Shown here: positions 8,123 to 16,039 of the stretch, one piece after another
How positions within the stretch are numbered: position 1 is the first letter of the stretch
Layout: every line of letters starts with the position of its first letter
From: JAVBPP01 sp031549535
GTDB taxonomy: Bacteria > Bacillota > Clostridia > Oscillospirales > Acutalibacteraceae
Direction of reading: 5' to 3'
NCBI GenBank assembly: GCA_031549535.1
Contig: JAVBPP010000052.1
Coordinates: 9,938-73,937, forward strand
Length of the DNA: 64,000 bases
The notes under the pieces: generated by a model
Databases searched by the model: none
Told to the model about the DNA's origin: nothing
Seen by the model: only the letters and a program-made list of their open reading frames with translations
Made by a program: the position numbers and the translations under genes

Positions 8123-8866
8123 ATGCTGGAATTTCAAAACGTATCGTTTCTGGTTGACCAGAAGAACAGTCAAACAGAGATCATCCGCAATATGAGCTTT
8201 ACGGTGGAAACCGGAGAGTTTTTGGTGGTTACCGGGCCAAACGGCGGCGGCAAATCCACCATTGCCCGCCTGATTATGGGCATCGAGCAGCCCAGCTCCG
8301 GGCGCATTCTGCTGGATGGGCAGGATATCACGGCGCTGAACCTGGTGGAACGCGCAAAGCGCGGCATCGGCTACGCGTTTCAGCAGCCGCCGCGCTTCAA
8401 GGGTTTGACCATTCGCAAGCTGCTGAGCCTTGCGCACGGCAGCGAATTGGACGAAGGCGCCTGCTGCGAATATCTGAGCAACGTCGGCCTTTGTTCCAAG
8501 GAATATGTCAACCGTGAGATTGACAATTCCCTCTCCGGCGGCGAAATGAAGCGTATCGAAATCGCTTCGCTCATGGCGCGCTCCCTGCGCCTTGCCATTT
8601 TTGATGAGCCGGAGGCCGGGATTGACTTGTGGAGCTTTGCCATGCTGGTAGAAACTTTCCGCACCATCTGCAAAGGCCGGCATGACAGCGTTATCATCAT
8701 TTCGCACCAGGAGCGCATCATGCACCTGGCGGACCGGATTTTAATTGTTGCCAACGGCTCCATAGCGGAGGAGGGCGAGCGCGAGCGCCTATTGCCGCAG
8801 CTGCTGCGCGAGTTGGGTGACGACTGCAGCTGCCCCGTACCCGGAAAAACTGTACTTTCGCAGTAA
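8123..8866 (+). CDS. sufC: SufC-like Fe-S assembly ATPase
   Basis: A 247-residue ABC ATPase of the SufC type. It has Walker A GPNGGGKST, signature LSGGEMKR, Walker B LAIFDEPEAGID and the switch histidine in IISHQ. SufC drives the SufB scaffold during Fe-S cluster assembly. I choose ATG 8123 (MLEFQNVSF): GAGAAAGG lies 8-9 bases upstream, and the reading frame upstream of it encodes nothing family-like. The SufB-like gene follows after 10 bases. No SufD, SufS, SufU or IscS gene is present, so this is a minimal SufBC pair as found in archaea and some Clostridia, and the sulfur donor must be encoded elsewhere. Confidence 0.9.
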   Translation: MLEFQNVSFLVDQKNSQTEIIRNMSFTVETGEFLVVTGPNGGGKSTIARLIMGIEQPSSGRILLDGQDITALNLVERAKRGIGYAFQQPPRFKGLTIRKLLSLAHGSELDEGACCEYLSNVGLCSKEYVNREIDNSLSGGEMKRIEIASLMARSLRLAIFDEPEAGIDLWSFAMLVETFRTICKGRHDSVIIISHQERIMHLADRILIVANGSIAEEGERERLLPQLLRELGDDCSCPVPGKTVLSQ

Positions 8867-8876
8867 GGAGAAGAAT

Positions 8877-9794
8877 ATGGATAGATTAGACCAAACCATG
8901 CTGGAGGCCGTTGCGGACTTGCATGAGGTCCCGGCAGGCGCTTATAATATTCGCAAAAACGGCGCGGGACTTTCCCGCCGTTCCACCGAGCATATTGTCA
9001 TAGAGCCGAAAACAGATAAGCCCGGCATTGATATTCGCATTGCACCATTTACCAAGAACGAGAGCGTGCATATCCCGGTTATCATTACCGAAACGGGAAT
9101 CAATGACTTGGTGTATAACGATTTTTATATCGGCGAGGGCGCGGATGTGCTGATTGTTGCGGGCTGCGGCATTCACAACTCCGGCTGCGACACTGCCGAG
9201 CACGACGGTGTCCATCGCTTTCATATTGAAAAAGACGCCCGCATTCGCTATGTGGAAAAGCACTACGGCCAGGGCGAGGGCACGGGCGCGCGGATTTTAA
9301 ACCCGGTCACCGAGGTGGAGCAGGGGGAAAACAGTGTCTGCGAAATGGAGCTGGTACAAATCGCGGGCGTTGATTCCACTGTGCGGGACACCACGGCGCA
9401 TCTTGCCGCCGGGGCAAAGATGATTATTACGGAGCGCCTGTTGACCCACGATAAACAGACCGCCCGCTCCAATATGGAGATTTATCTGGACGGTGCCGAT
9501 TCCTCCGCGCAAATCATATCCCGCTCGGTTGCCAAAGGTGAATCGGAGCAGGTGTTTTACCCCCGTGCCATCGGCAACGCGGACTGCAAGGCGCATGTGC
9601 AGTGCGATTCCATTATTATGGATGAGGCAAAAATTCGTTCCATCCCGGAAATTGCCGCAAACCATGCGGACGCGCAAATTGTGCACGAGGCGGCAATCGG
9701 CCGCATCAATAATGACCAGCTGACAAAGCTGATGACCTTTGGCCTGGATGAGGAACAGGCGCAGGAGGTTATCATTGAAGGGTTCCTAAAATAA
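8877..9794 (+). CDS. sufB: SufB/SufD-like Fe-S assembly scaffold (short form)
   Basis: A 305-residue protein of the SufB/SufD family, much shorter than E. coli SufB (about 495 residues). The parallel beta-helix core is present, and the C-terminal conserved block reads SIPEIAANHADAQIVHEAAIG, which holds the histidines near the SufB/SufD cluster site. A Cys/His-rich stretch (CGIHNSGCDTAEHDG, about 101-115) may help bind iron or sulfur. It would form a complex with SufC to build clusters for the hydrogenases and other Fe-S enzymes encoded here. ATG 8877 follows AAGGAG. As the only SufB/D protein seen it could act as a homodimer; that is inference from minimal systems. Confidence 0.88.
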   Translation: MDRLDQTMLEAVADLHEVPAGAYNIRKNGAGLSRRSTEHIVIEPKTDKPGIDIRIAPFTKNESVHIPVIITETGINDLVYNDFYIGEGADVLIVAGCGIHNSGCDTAEHDGVHRFHIEKDARIRYVEKHYGQGEGTGARILNPVTEVEQGENSVCEMELVQIAGVDSTVRDTTAHLAAGAKMIITERLLTHDKQTARSNMEIYLDGADSSAQIISRSVAKGESEQVFYPRAIGNADCKAHVQCDSIIMDEAKIRSIPEIAANHADAQIVHEAAIGRINNDQLTKLMTFGLDEEQAQEVIIEGFLK

Positions 9795-9812
9795 ATGTTA
9801 AGGAGTGTTGGT

Positions 9813-11270
9813 ATGGCGCAGCAGGAAAAGCTGAACATCAAAAAGACGGTGCTCATTGGGTTTGGATTTATGGCAACCTCCATTGCCTGGGGTATTTATG
9901 ACCCCTACTTAACCCGTATTCTCAATGACATGCTCGGCGCAAGCGACATGATTGCCCGCTGGAGCGCGTCGCTCGCGAATTCCTTTCCGTTTTTGCTCAA
10001 GCTCATGGAGGCGCAGGGGCAGAATACCCACACCGCCGCAGGGGGTCTGACGCTTGTCCCCTTCTTTATCGGCATTATCATGACCTTTGATAACATCTTT
10101 GGTGTAATTTTTCAGCCGACCTTCGGCAGGCTCTCCGACCGCTGCCGTTCTAAATACGGCAAGCGCCGCCCGTTTATCTTTTTCGGGGCACCGATTTCCG
10201 CCCTGTTATTTTTCCTGATTCCTTTTATGCCCAGCATTCCGGCGCTGATGGTCTGCGTGATTTTATTTGTTTTTATCATGTCCCTTTGGCGCGCGCCTGT
10301 TGTGGCGCTCATGCCGGATTTAACCCCGCCCAAACTGCGCAGTGAGGGCAACGCCATCATCAACCTCTGCGGCGGCGTGGGGGGGCTGATAGGGATGATG
10401 GCCGGCACGGTATTTGTTGCGCTGCTCGGTTTTGAAAAAGATGGAACCGCGGAGTTCCCCTATGTATTTGGCCTGGGTGCGGTGGTAATGATTATCGGCA
10501 CACTCGTGCTTCGTTTCTTCGTCCACGAACCGGACTCCCGGCTGCATACACAGGCGGAGATGAACCAGGCGGCGGACGAAGCTGCCAGGCAAAAGGCGCA
10601 GAAAGAGGCTGAGGAACAGGAAAAAGCCCGTCTCAAGGCCATGAAACTCAACCGCGCAGAGCGCAAGAGCCTTATTTTTATGTTGGTTTGCCTGTTCTTT
10701 CTATTCTGTGCCACGAATGCGATTCAAACCTTTTTTGGCCTGTTCGCCCTTGAAATTTTGGAGAAATCCACCTCGCAGTCAACCATGATGATGGCCATAT
10801 TTGCGGTCAGCTCCATGGCGGCCGCCATCCCCGCCGGCAAGGTTGGCAAAAAAATTGGGCGCAGAAACACCATTTTACTTGGCCTGGGCACGTTTATGCT
10901 GGTATTTCTGCTGTATGTCCTTACGCAGAATTTTGCGCTTATCTGGGTTGCCCTCATTCTCGGCGGTGCGGCGCAGATGTTCATCACCGTCAACACCCTG
11001 CCGCTGGTGCTGGAAATCGGCGGGTTGGATAAGGTGGGCACCTTCACGGGATATTATTACACCGCAACGTTTTCCGCGCAGATTGCATCCCCCATTGTGT
11101 ACGGCATTGTGCGCGTACTCAGCGGCACTTATCTTTCCCTGTTTTACTACTGCCCCATCTTGTTCCTGCTTTCGGGGCTGTGTCTGTTGCTTGTAAAGCA
11201 CGGCGAGGCTGTGGATCAGAACAAACTGGAGGATGTAGTGAAGCAGGTAGAAATGGAGAATGCAGATTGA
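9813..11270 (+). CDS. SLC45-like major facilitator transporter
   Basis: A 485-residue MFS permease with about 12 membrane helices. The motif RLSDRCRSKYGKRRPFI between helices 2 and 3 is characteristic of the SLC45/sucrose-proton and GPH-related sugar carriers. A charged, Ala/Glu/Lys-rich cytoplasmic loop (about 245-285) joins the two halves. The start ATG 9813 has AAGGAG 7 bases upstream. It follows the sufB gene by 18 bases without a promoter or terminator, so it is probably co-transcribed with sufCB, which is an unusual pairing. The substrate is unknown; a sugar or glycoside is the family-based guess. Confidence 0.8.
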   Translation: MAQQEKLNIKKTVLIGFGFMATSIAWGIYDPYLTRILNDMLGASDMIARWSASLANSFPFLLKLMEAQGQNTHTAAGGLTLVPFFIGIIMTFDNIFGVIFQPTFGRLSDRCRSKYGKRRPFIFFGAPISALLFFLIPFMPSIPALMVCVILFVFIMSLWRAPVVALMPDLTPPKLRSEGNAIINLCGGVGGLIGMMAGTVFVALLGFEKDGTAEFPYVFGLGAVVMIIGTLVLRFFVHEPDSRLHTQAEMNQAADEAARQKAQKEAEEQEKARLKAMKLNRAERKSLIFMLVCLFFLFCATNAIQTFFGLFALEILEKSTSQSTMMMAIFAVSSMAAAIPAGKVGKKIGRRNTILLGLGTFMLVFLLYVLTQNFALIWVALILGGAAQMFITVNTLPLVLEIGGLDKVGTFTGYYYTATFSAQIASPIVYGIVRVLSGTYLSLFYYCPILFLLSGLCLLLVKHGEAVDQNKLEDVVKQVEMENAD

Positions 11271-11663
11271 TGCAATAAGAGGGAACCGAAGCGGACATGG
11301 ATGTCATTGCAATTGCTTCGGCTTGCCAAAGCGTAGAATGTGATTACAAAAACCTCTAGGTAAGTGCTGGTTAAATCGGGTGCAAAGATTTTCGAGAGAT
11401 ATTTTTCTGCAAAAGGTGCATAAAGCCGCAGGAAACCTCGCGGTTTTCAAGGCTTTAGGTGCATTTTGCGGGGAAATAGATCCGAAAAAATTTGTGCCAG
11501 ATTTAATCAGTGCTTACCTAGAAACCTTTTTGCGAGAAACAGGGTTTTTAGAGGTTTCTTTATGAAATCCACAGGGTATCACCTTGTCAATTTTACGCGT
11601 TGCAGCCTTTTTGCGGTTTACAGGGTATTCCTGTTGCAACACTCAAAAAAAGGGGGCGCGAGC
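11271..11663. other. Intergenic region with a hairpin repeat and short direct repeats
   Basis: This 393-base gap has no credible gene. It holds a small stem (CCGAAGC at 11286-11292 with GCTTCGG at 11315-11321), the large inverted repeat described separately (11357-11520), and three copies of ACAGGGT (11539, 11571 and 11620; the last two extend to ACAGGGTAT, 49 bases apart) upstream of the sigma factor gene. The direct repeats could be regulatory for the sigma factor, but no sigma-A promoter of good quality is seen. Confidence 0.6.
11357..11520. repeat. 164-base imperfect inverted repeat, MITE-like
   Basis: The left arm (11357-11427) starts TAGGTAAGTGCTGGTTAAAT, and the right arm (11451-11520) read in reverse complement starts TAGGTAAGCACTGATTAAAT. 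The arms match at most positions over about 70 bases and close on a 23-base loop. Both ends are TAGGTAAG/CTTACCTA. Flanks carry AAACCT on each side, and an outer pair AAACCTCTA (11350-11358)/TAGAGGTTT (11549-11557) may extend the structure. No transposase is encoded. It could be a miniature transposable element or a structured RNA. Confidence 0.7.
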
Positions 11664-12158
11664 ATGCAAATCCAATCGTCGCGTACGGACGAAGGGATTG
11701 CGCAGGTAATGGAACAATACGCAGACATGGTCTATCGCCTTGCCGTATCACAAATGAAAAACAGGAGCGATGCTGAGGACATCTTTCAAGAGGTGTTTTT
11801 GCGCTATATCGCGAAAACGCGTGTTTTTGAAAGCGAGGAGCACCGCAAGGCTTGGCTATTGCGCGTTACCATTAACTGCTGCAAAAAAATGTGGACCTCC
11901 CCCTGGCGGCGTAAAACGGTGCCGTTGGAGGGGCAGGCGGATTCATCGGCGGAGCAGGCTGCCCCGGAGGATAGCCTGTGGGAGTATCTGGACGCTCTGC
12001 CGCAGAAATACCGCGCAGTGCTGCATCTTTTCTATTATGAAGGCTGTTCCACCAAAGAAATCAGCCTGCTGACCGGTGCGCGAGAGAGCACAGTGCGCTC
12101 TCAATTGAGCCGCGCCCGCGCCATGCTGAAGGAGGATTATTGCAATGAACCTGACTGA
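11664..12158 (+). CDS. ECF-type RNA polymerase sigma factor
   Basis: A 164-residue sigma-70 family factor with only regions 2 and 4. Region 2 (about 15-80) contains YADMVYRLAVSQMKNRSDAEDIFQEVFLRY, and region 4 (about 105-155) holds the helix-turn-helix YYEGCSTKEISLLTGARESTVRSQLSRAR, given here in outline. I take ATG 11664 because a purine-rich AAAAAAAGGGGG lies upstream; the upstream reading frame belongs to the hairpin repeat. Its last 14 bases overlap the next gene, a membrane protein that is probably its anti-sigma factor. The signal and target promoters are unknown. Confidence 0.93.
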   Translation: MQIQSSRTDEGIAQVMEQYADMVYRLAVSQMKNRSDAEDIFQEVFLRYIAKTRVFESEEHRKAWLLRVTINCCKKMWTSPWRRKTVPLEGQADSSAEQAAPEDSLWEYLDALPQKYRAVLHLFYYEGCSTKEISLLTGARESTVRSQLSRARAMLKEDYCNEPD

Positions 12159-13221
12159 CTACGCAAAAGCTGTGGATCGTATGCATCCATCGGATGCTCT
12201 CATAAACCGCACCAAGGCCGCCATGAAAACCGCGCCCGCAAAAGAGCCGAAACCGCTGCGCCGCCTGCTCCCGGCTGCGGCCATGATAGCGCTTGCTATG
12301 GCTGCGATAGCCTTTGTCCCCGGCATACTGCGCGTGATGGGTCCCTCGTCAAAAACAGCTACCCAAGCCGGCACAGAAGCGCCAAGCTCCCAAGCGCAGC
12401 ACAGCAGCAAAGGGACGGTAACGCAAAACCATGGCAGCCCGGCACTGACGCAGGAGAGCACAGCCTCTCCGGCCACAAAAACACAGAGTTTGTCAACAAA
12501 AGCTGCGTCCACTTCAACTACTGAGCCTATGGCTCCGCCGAGCACAAAGACCCCCACCGCCAACGGGGCAACAAAGGCCGGAGGCAACACAATGCAGAAC
12601 GCCCCGCCCCGCCCCGGCAGCACCCGTGCCCCGGCAAGCAACGCGTTCCGCGAAACGCTGGAGCTGCAAGACGGGATATTATTTTTTCAGGACGCGGCCG
12701 CATTCAGCTCCCCTCCCTCGCCCACCTATGGCTGGGATAAAAACGAATACGAGATACAGCGCTGGTCAAACGAGCGCGCCATTACCTACCTGGGCAGGGA
12801 GTTTCGCCCCGCCTATGTGCCCAAGGGGTTGCGTGAGCTGAACCCCGGCGGGGGCTGGGCGCTCATCACGCACAAAAAAGACGGCACACCGCACAGCTAC
12901 CAATATTTTTCCGTCTTCTACTCCGCAAACCCCGGTGACCCTTACGGCCCCAAATCCCGCAGCCTGCAAATCAGCGCTGCCAAAGGCGGCCTTCCGGGCT
13001 TTTCGGCCTATATCTATTTGTTACAGGGCAGCAATGTGAAGGAAAGACTATCCCAAATCGGCGAAACAACAATTTCTGTATATAATAAAACAAAAACAAC
13101 GGTGGACGGATACGAGTTTATGGCAACCTTTTTGTTCGACGGCATCGGCTATTGTATTACCGCCTATAACCTCACGCAGCAGGAGTTTGCGGATATTTTG
13201 TGTTCTGTTTTAACGCCATAA
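12145..13221 (+). CDS. Membrane anti-sigma-like protein with DUF4367-like outer domain
   Basis: A 358-residue single-pass membrane protein. The short cytoplasmic N-terminus (about 1-45) would hold the sigma factor. A membrane helix follows (about 47-68, LLPAAAMIALAMAAIAFVPGIL), then a Thr/Ser/Ala-rich wall-spanning linker (about 70-165) and a folded outer domain (about 170-358). That domain includes GREFRPAYVPKGLREL, similar to DUF4367 domains of clostridial anti-sigma proteins. The start lies inside the end of the ECF sigma gene, a coupling typical of sigma/anti-sigma pairs. No zinc-binding HxxxCxxC motif is seen, so a redox ZAS mechanism is unlikely. Function is inferred from topology and position. 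Confidence 0.75.
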   Translation: MNLTDYAKAVDRMHPSDALINRTKAAMKTAPAKEPKPLRRLLPAAAMIALAMAAIAFVPGILRVMGPSSKTATQAGTEAPSSQAQHSSKGTVTQNHGSPALTQESTASPATKTQSLSTKAASTSTTEPMAPPSTKTPTANGATKAGGNTMQNAPPRPGSTRAPASNAFRETLELQDGILFFQDAAAFSSPPSPTYGWDKNEYEIQRWSNERAITYLGREFRPAYVPKGLRELNPGGGWALITHKKDGTPHSYQYFSVFYSANPGDPYGPKSRSLQISAAKGGLPGFSAYIYLLQGSNVKERLSQIGETTISVYNKTKTTVDGYEFMATFLFDGIGYCITAYNLTQQEFADILCSVLTP

Positions 13222-13304
13222 AAATTTCTGCTATTTTTTACATGCGATGATGTTACGCAAATTTGCAAACACTACTTCTGTACAATGAAAAAGGAGTTGT
13301 GTTT

Positions 13305-14420
13305 ATGCAAAAAATAAAAAATTTTGCGGCTTTTGCGACGCTTTGCGCGTTGCTGTGCGCCGTTTTTGTGCCGGTGTTTGCCTTGCCGGAGGATTACCCC
13401 TATGTATTCACGGCAGACCCCGACCCCATCCCGCTGCACAGACCCATGGAGCCGTTCGACATTACGCTCTACCTCAACGCGCGGGACGATAGCGCCCCCA
13501 GTGTAAATGCCCGTGTGAAGTATACCGTGACCGGGCCGCCGCAGACGCAGTTGTATAACAAGAGGACGGAATATTTTGGCGCGACGGCAGGCTTTCCCAT
13601 CCATAAGGATCATCACGGCGTTACGCCGTTCAACGGTATTATGGGTGATGTGCCTGGCCTTTACACCCTGCATATGCAGCTGGTGCAAGCTTATAACGAA
13701 GATAATGTGTTGGGCGAAATCACGCTGGAATTTGCTGTCAGCGGCGAAAAACCCTCCGAAGAATATCGCTTTTTGGTTGATGAGGACGCCCTGCCCCGGC
13801 TGCAGGCCGGGGAGGAGCTGGATTTGCCGTTCACGTTGGAGGCCGCGCATGACGGCGTTGCTTCTTACAGCGCTTATATCGAATACCGCATCCAAGGCCC
13901 AGCGGGTAATCAGACAGAGACAATCGGTTATGATGACGGTATCGCGGTGCATGCTGCCTACCGGGAAAATTTTACGCTGGAGGATCTCGGCTTTCCGCAG
14001 GCTGGGGCATATGAAATATGCCTGCGCCTGCTGGAAAAAACACAGGATATCAACGTATTGGCGGAGCATACCCTCAGCTTAACCGTGAATGAGGCTATCC
14101 CAAGCACCACACAGGCCGCTACAACCACCACGGGGGAGACAGAAGAGGAAACCTCGCAGCCCGCGCCGCTGACAACGAATGAAACAGCGCCGAGCAAGCC
14201 GGAAACCTCGCGGCTCGTTGAAACGCGGGAGGAGATATCGTCTCGCGGCAGCGGCGTAAGCAATCCCACAGAGCGTGGCAGCCTCAGCGGCGCAGGGGCG
14301 GAACAACTACCCCAAACCGGCAGAGAGGATATGTGGCTGTATGTGTTGCCGCTGGCGGTTTTGCTCATCAGCTTGCATGTGCTGATTGCTGCGAGAAAGC
14401 ATAAAGGGAAGGTATCGTAG
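13305..14420 (+). CDS. LPXTG-anchored surface protein with two repeated domains
   Basis: A 371-residue sortase substrate. A signal peptide (about 1-25, ending VFA) is followed by two similar domains of about 110 residues (about 27-140 and 147-255). They share the pattern ITLYLNARDD...VKYTVTGP / FTLEAAHDG...IEYRIQGP and GLYTLHMQLV / GAYEICLRLL. A Thr/Glu/Ser-rich linker follows (about 260-330), then LPQTG (335-339), a hydrophobic helix and the basic tail RKHKGK. The start ATG 13305 has AAGGAG upstream. It lies 83 bases after the anti-sigma-like gene and may be a target of that sigma factor. No ligand or enzyme motif is recognised. Confidence 0.85.
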   Translation: MQKIKNFAAFATLCALLCAVFVPVFALPEDYPYVFTADPDPIPLHRPMEPFDITLYLNARDDSAPSVNARVKYTVTGPPQTQLYNKRTEYFGATAGFPIHKDHHGVTPFNGIMGDVPGLYTLHMQLVQAYNEDNVLGEITLEFAVSGEKPSEEYRFLVDEDALPRLQAGEELDLPFTLEAAHDGVASYSAYIEYRIQGPAGNQTETIGYDDGIAVHAAYRENFTLEDLGFPQAGAYEICLRLLEKTQDINVLAEHTLSLTVNEAIPSTTQAATTTTGETEEETSQPAPLTTNETAPSKPETSRLVETREEISSRGSGVSNPTERGSLSGAGAEQLPQTGREDMWLYVLPLAVLLISLHVLIAARKHKGKVS

Positions 14421-14450
14421 TAACATCAATCCCATTTTAATAAACTAATA

Positions 14451-14483
14451 GCTGCCGCTAAACCCCAAGGGTGAAGCGGCAGC
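14451..14483. terminator. Bidirectional hairpin between the surface protein and zinc permease genes
   Basis: GCTGCCGCT (14451-14459) pairs perfectly with AGCGGCAGC (14475-14483) around a 15-base loop, between convergent genes. The sequence after it is moderately T-rich on both strands, so it can serve both. Confidence 0.6.
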
Positions 14484-14503
14484 CCATTGTTTTATGTCGC
14501 GCT

Positions 14504-15316
14504 CTACAGCGCTTTTCCAAGGCCCCAAAACACAGCGAAACACAGTGCGTTTGCCGCAACCACACTCGCGCCCGCCGGAATGCCAAAGCGAAAGGAGAGC
14601 ACAATGCCGGCAAAAAAACAAACAATAGAAAGCAGAGCCGAAAGCAGGGTGACATTGCGAAAGCTCTTACAAACGCGCATGGCGGTGAGCGAGGGGAAGA
14701 TAATCAGGCTGGAAATGAGCATGGTGCCCATGATACGCATACCCACCACGATTGTGACCGCTGTGAGCAGCGCAAGAACCGTGTTATATATCCCGACGCG
14801 CATCCCTGTGGCTTTGGCGAAGCTTTCGTCAAAGGCGAGGGAGAAAATGCGGTTATAAAACAGCAAATAAATAAATAAAACGGCAGCGGAAAGGATTACG
14901 CTGACTGTTACGTCGCGGCTGTCCATAGCCAGTACACTGCCAAACAGATAGTCCGAAACATCCGTGTTTAGGCCGGAAGTGAGCGAGGCCGCAATAACCC
15001 CCGTGGCAATCGCCGTGGAAGAAATGAGGGCGATTGCAGCGTCCCCCTTCATTTTACCGCTTTCACTGATGCGCAGCAGTAAAAACGCGGCAATAATCAC
15101 AACAGGCACGGCCAGCTGCAGCGGCGCAAGGTTCATGGCCATGGCAACGCACAGGGCACCAAAGCCCACATGCGAAAGCCCGTCCCCAATCATGGAATAG
15201 CGCCGGAGCACCAGGATTACGCCGAGCAAAGCCGCGCAGAGAGAAACGAGGATGCCCACCAGAAGTGCACGGCGGATAAAGCCGTAAGAAAACAGTTCCA
15301 TGAAAAGATCAATCAC
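14504..15316 (-). CDS. znuB: Zinc/manganese ABC transporter permease (ZnuB-like)
   Basis: A 270-residue membrane permease of the ABC-3 family with eight or nine helices. Typical blocks are SMIGDGLSHVGFGALC (about 43-57) and GTMLISSLIIFPSLTAMR (about 190-207). It would form the channel for Zn2+ or Mn2+ import with the ATPase encoded just upstream, whose stop it overlaps by 8 bases. It is the last gene of the Fur-like repressor-znuA-znuC-znuB operon. The neighbouring solute-binding protein with a histidine-rich loop favours zinc. Confidence 0.9.
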   Translation of the reverse strand: MIDLFMELFSYGFIRRALLVGILVSLCAALLGVILVLRRYSMIGDGLSHVGFGALCVAMAMNLAPLQLAVPVVIIAAFLLLRISESGKMKGDAAIALISSTAIATGVIAASLTSGLNTDVSDYLFGSVLAMDSRDVTVSVILSAAVLFIYLLFYNRIFSLAFDESFAKATGMRVGIYNTVLALLTAVTIVVGMRIMGTMLISSLIIFPSLTAMRVCKSFRNVTLLSALLSIVCFFAGIVLSFRFGIPAGASVVAANALCFAVFWGLGKAL

Positions 15317-16025
15317 AGCTGCAGCATCCTCTCATAAAGTGTTGGCCGATATGACTCTGTTGATAGTCCAGCGTGCTGCCGAAAAAAGAGACACTGCGGC
15401 TTAAATGCAAAATTTTATTTGCGCTGCGTACCGCGGCATGCACATCGTGAGAGACCATGATAACGCTCATGCCCTGCGCCCGGTTCAACTGCGCAACCAG
15501 CTCGTAAAATTCCGCGGTAACCACGGGGTCAAGCCCGGTCACCGGCTCGTCCAGCAACAGCAGCTCCTTGGCGGCGCAGAGCGCCCGCGCGAGCAAAACA
15601 CGCTGCTGCTGCCCGCCGGAAAGCTCCCGGTAAGATTTGCGGCGAATAGCCTGAATGCGCAGCAGCTCCATGGCGCTCTGCGCGGCGCGCCTGTCCTCCC
15701 CGCTGTAAAACGGGTTGAACCCACCCCGGTTGAGTCGCCCGGAGCGCACCACCTCGGCCACATGGGCGGGAAAGTCATGTTGCGCAGCGCTCTGTTGCGG
15801 CAGATAGCCTACCTGTTTGTTTGTCATGCCGGGGCAAAACCGTATCTCCCCGCTCTTTTTCGGGTGCAGTCCCAAAATGCATTTAAGCAGGCTGCTTTTG
15901 CCGGAGCCGTTCTCCCCAACCACGCATAGGAAGTCCCCTTTTTGCACAGCGAAGCTGACATCCTCCAGCGCGGCAAATTTATCATATTGCATATAGACAT
16001 GGCTGCATTCTAACAGTGTTTGCAT
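15309..16025 (-). CDS. znuC: Zinc/manganese ABC transporter ATPase (ZnuC-like)
   Basis: A 238-residue ABC ATPase with Walker A GENGSGKSS, signature LSGGQQQR, Walker B LLLLDEPVTGLD and the switch histidine MVSHD. The start is placed at ATG 16025 (MQTLLECSHVY) with GGAG 7 bases upstream. The much longer open frame reaching 16307 runs through the end of znuA and is not family-like. It overlaps znuB by 8 bases and begins 14 bases after the znuA stop, so all are co-expressed. Confidence 0.92.
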   Translation of the reverse strand: MQTLLECSHVYMQYDKFAALEDVSFAVQKGDFLCVVGENGSGKSSLLKCILGLHPKKSGEIRFCPGMTNKQVGYLPQQSAAQHDFPAHVAEVVRSGRLNRGGFNPFYSGEDRRAAQSAMELLRIQAIRRKSYRELSGGQQQRVLLARALCAAKELLLLDEPVTGLDPVVTAEFYELVAQLNRAQGMSVIMVSHDVHAAVRSANKILHLSRSVSFFGSTLDYQQSHIGQHFMRGCCSCD

Positions 16026-16039
16026 GTTAACGCTCCGTT

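Noticed and set aside
11380..11565. 61-codon frame within the hairpin repeat (and the longer frame from 11466 joined to the sigma factor)
   Set aside because: The codons are the repeat arms themselves. The sigma factor has a better start at 11664 with its own ribosome binding site.
12360..12640. Repetitive-looking Ala/Thr/Ser-rich stretch as a possible minisatellite
   Set aside because: No exact repeat unit is present. It is a low-complexity extracellular linker of the anti-sigma-like protein.
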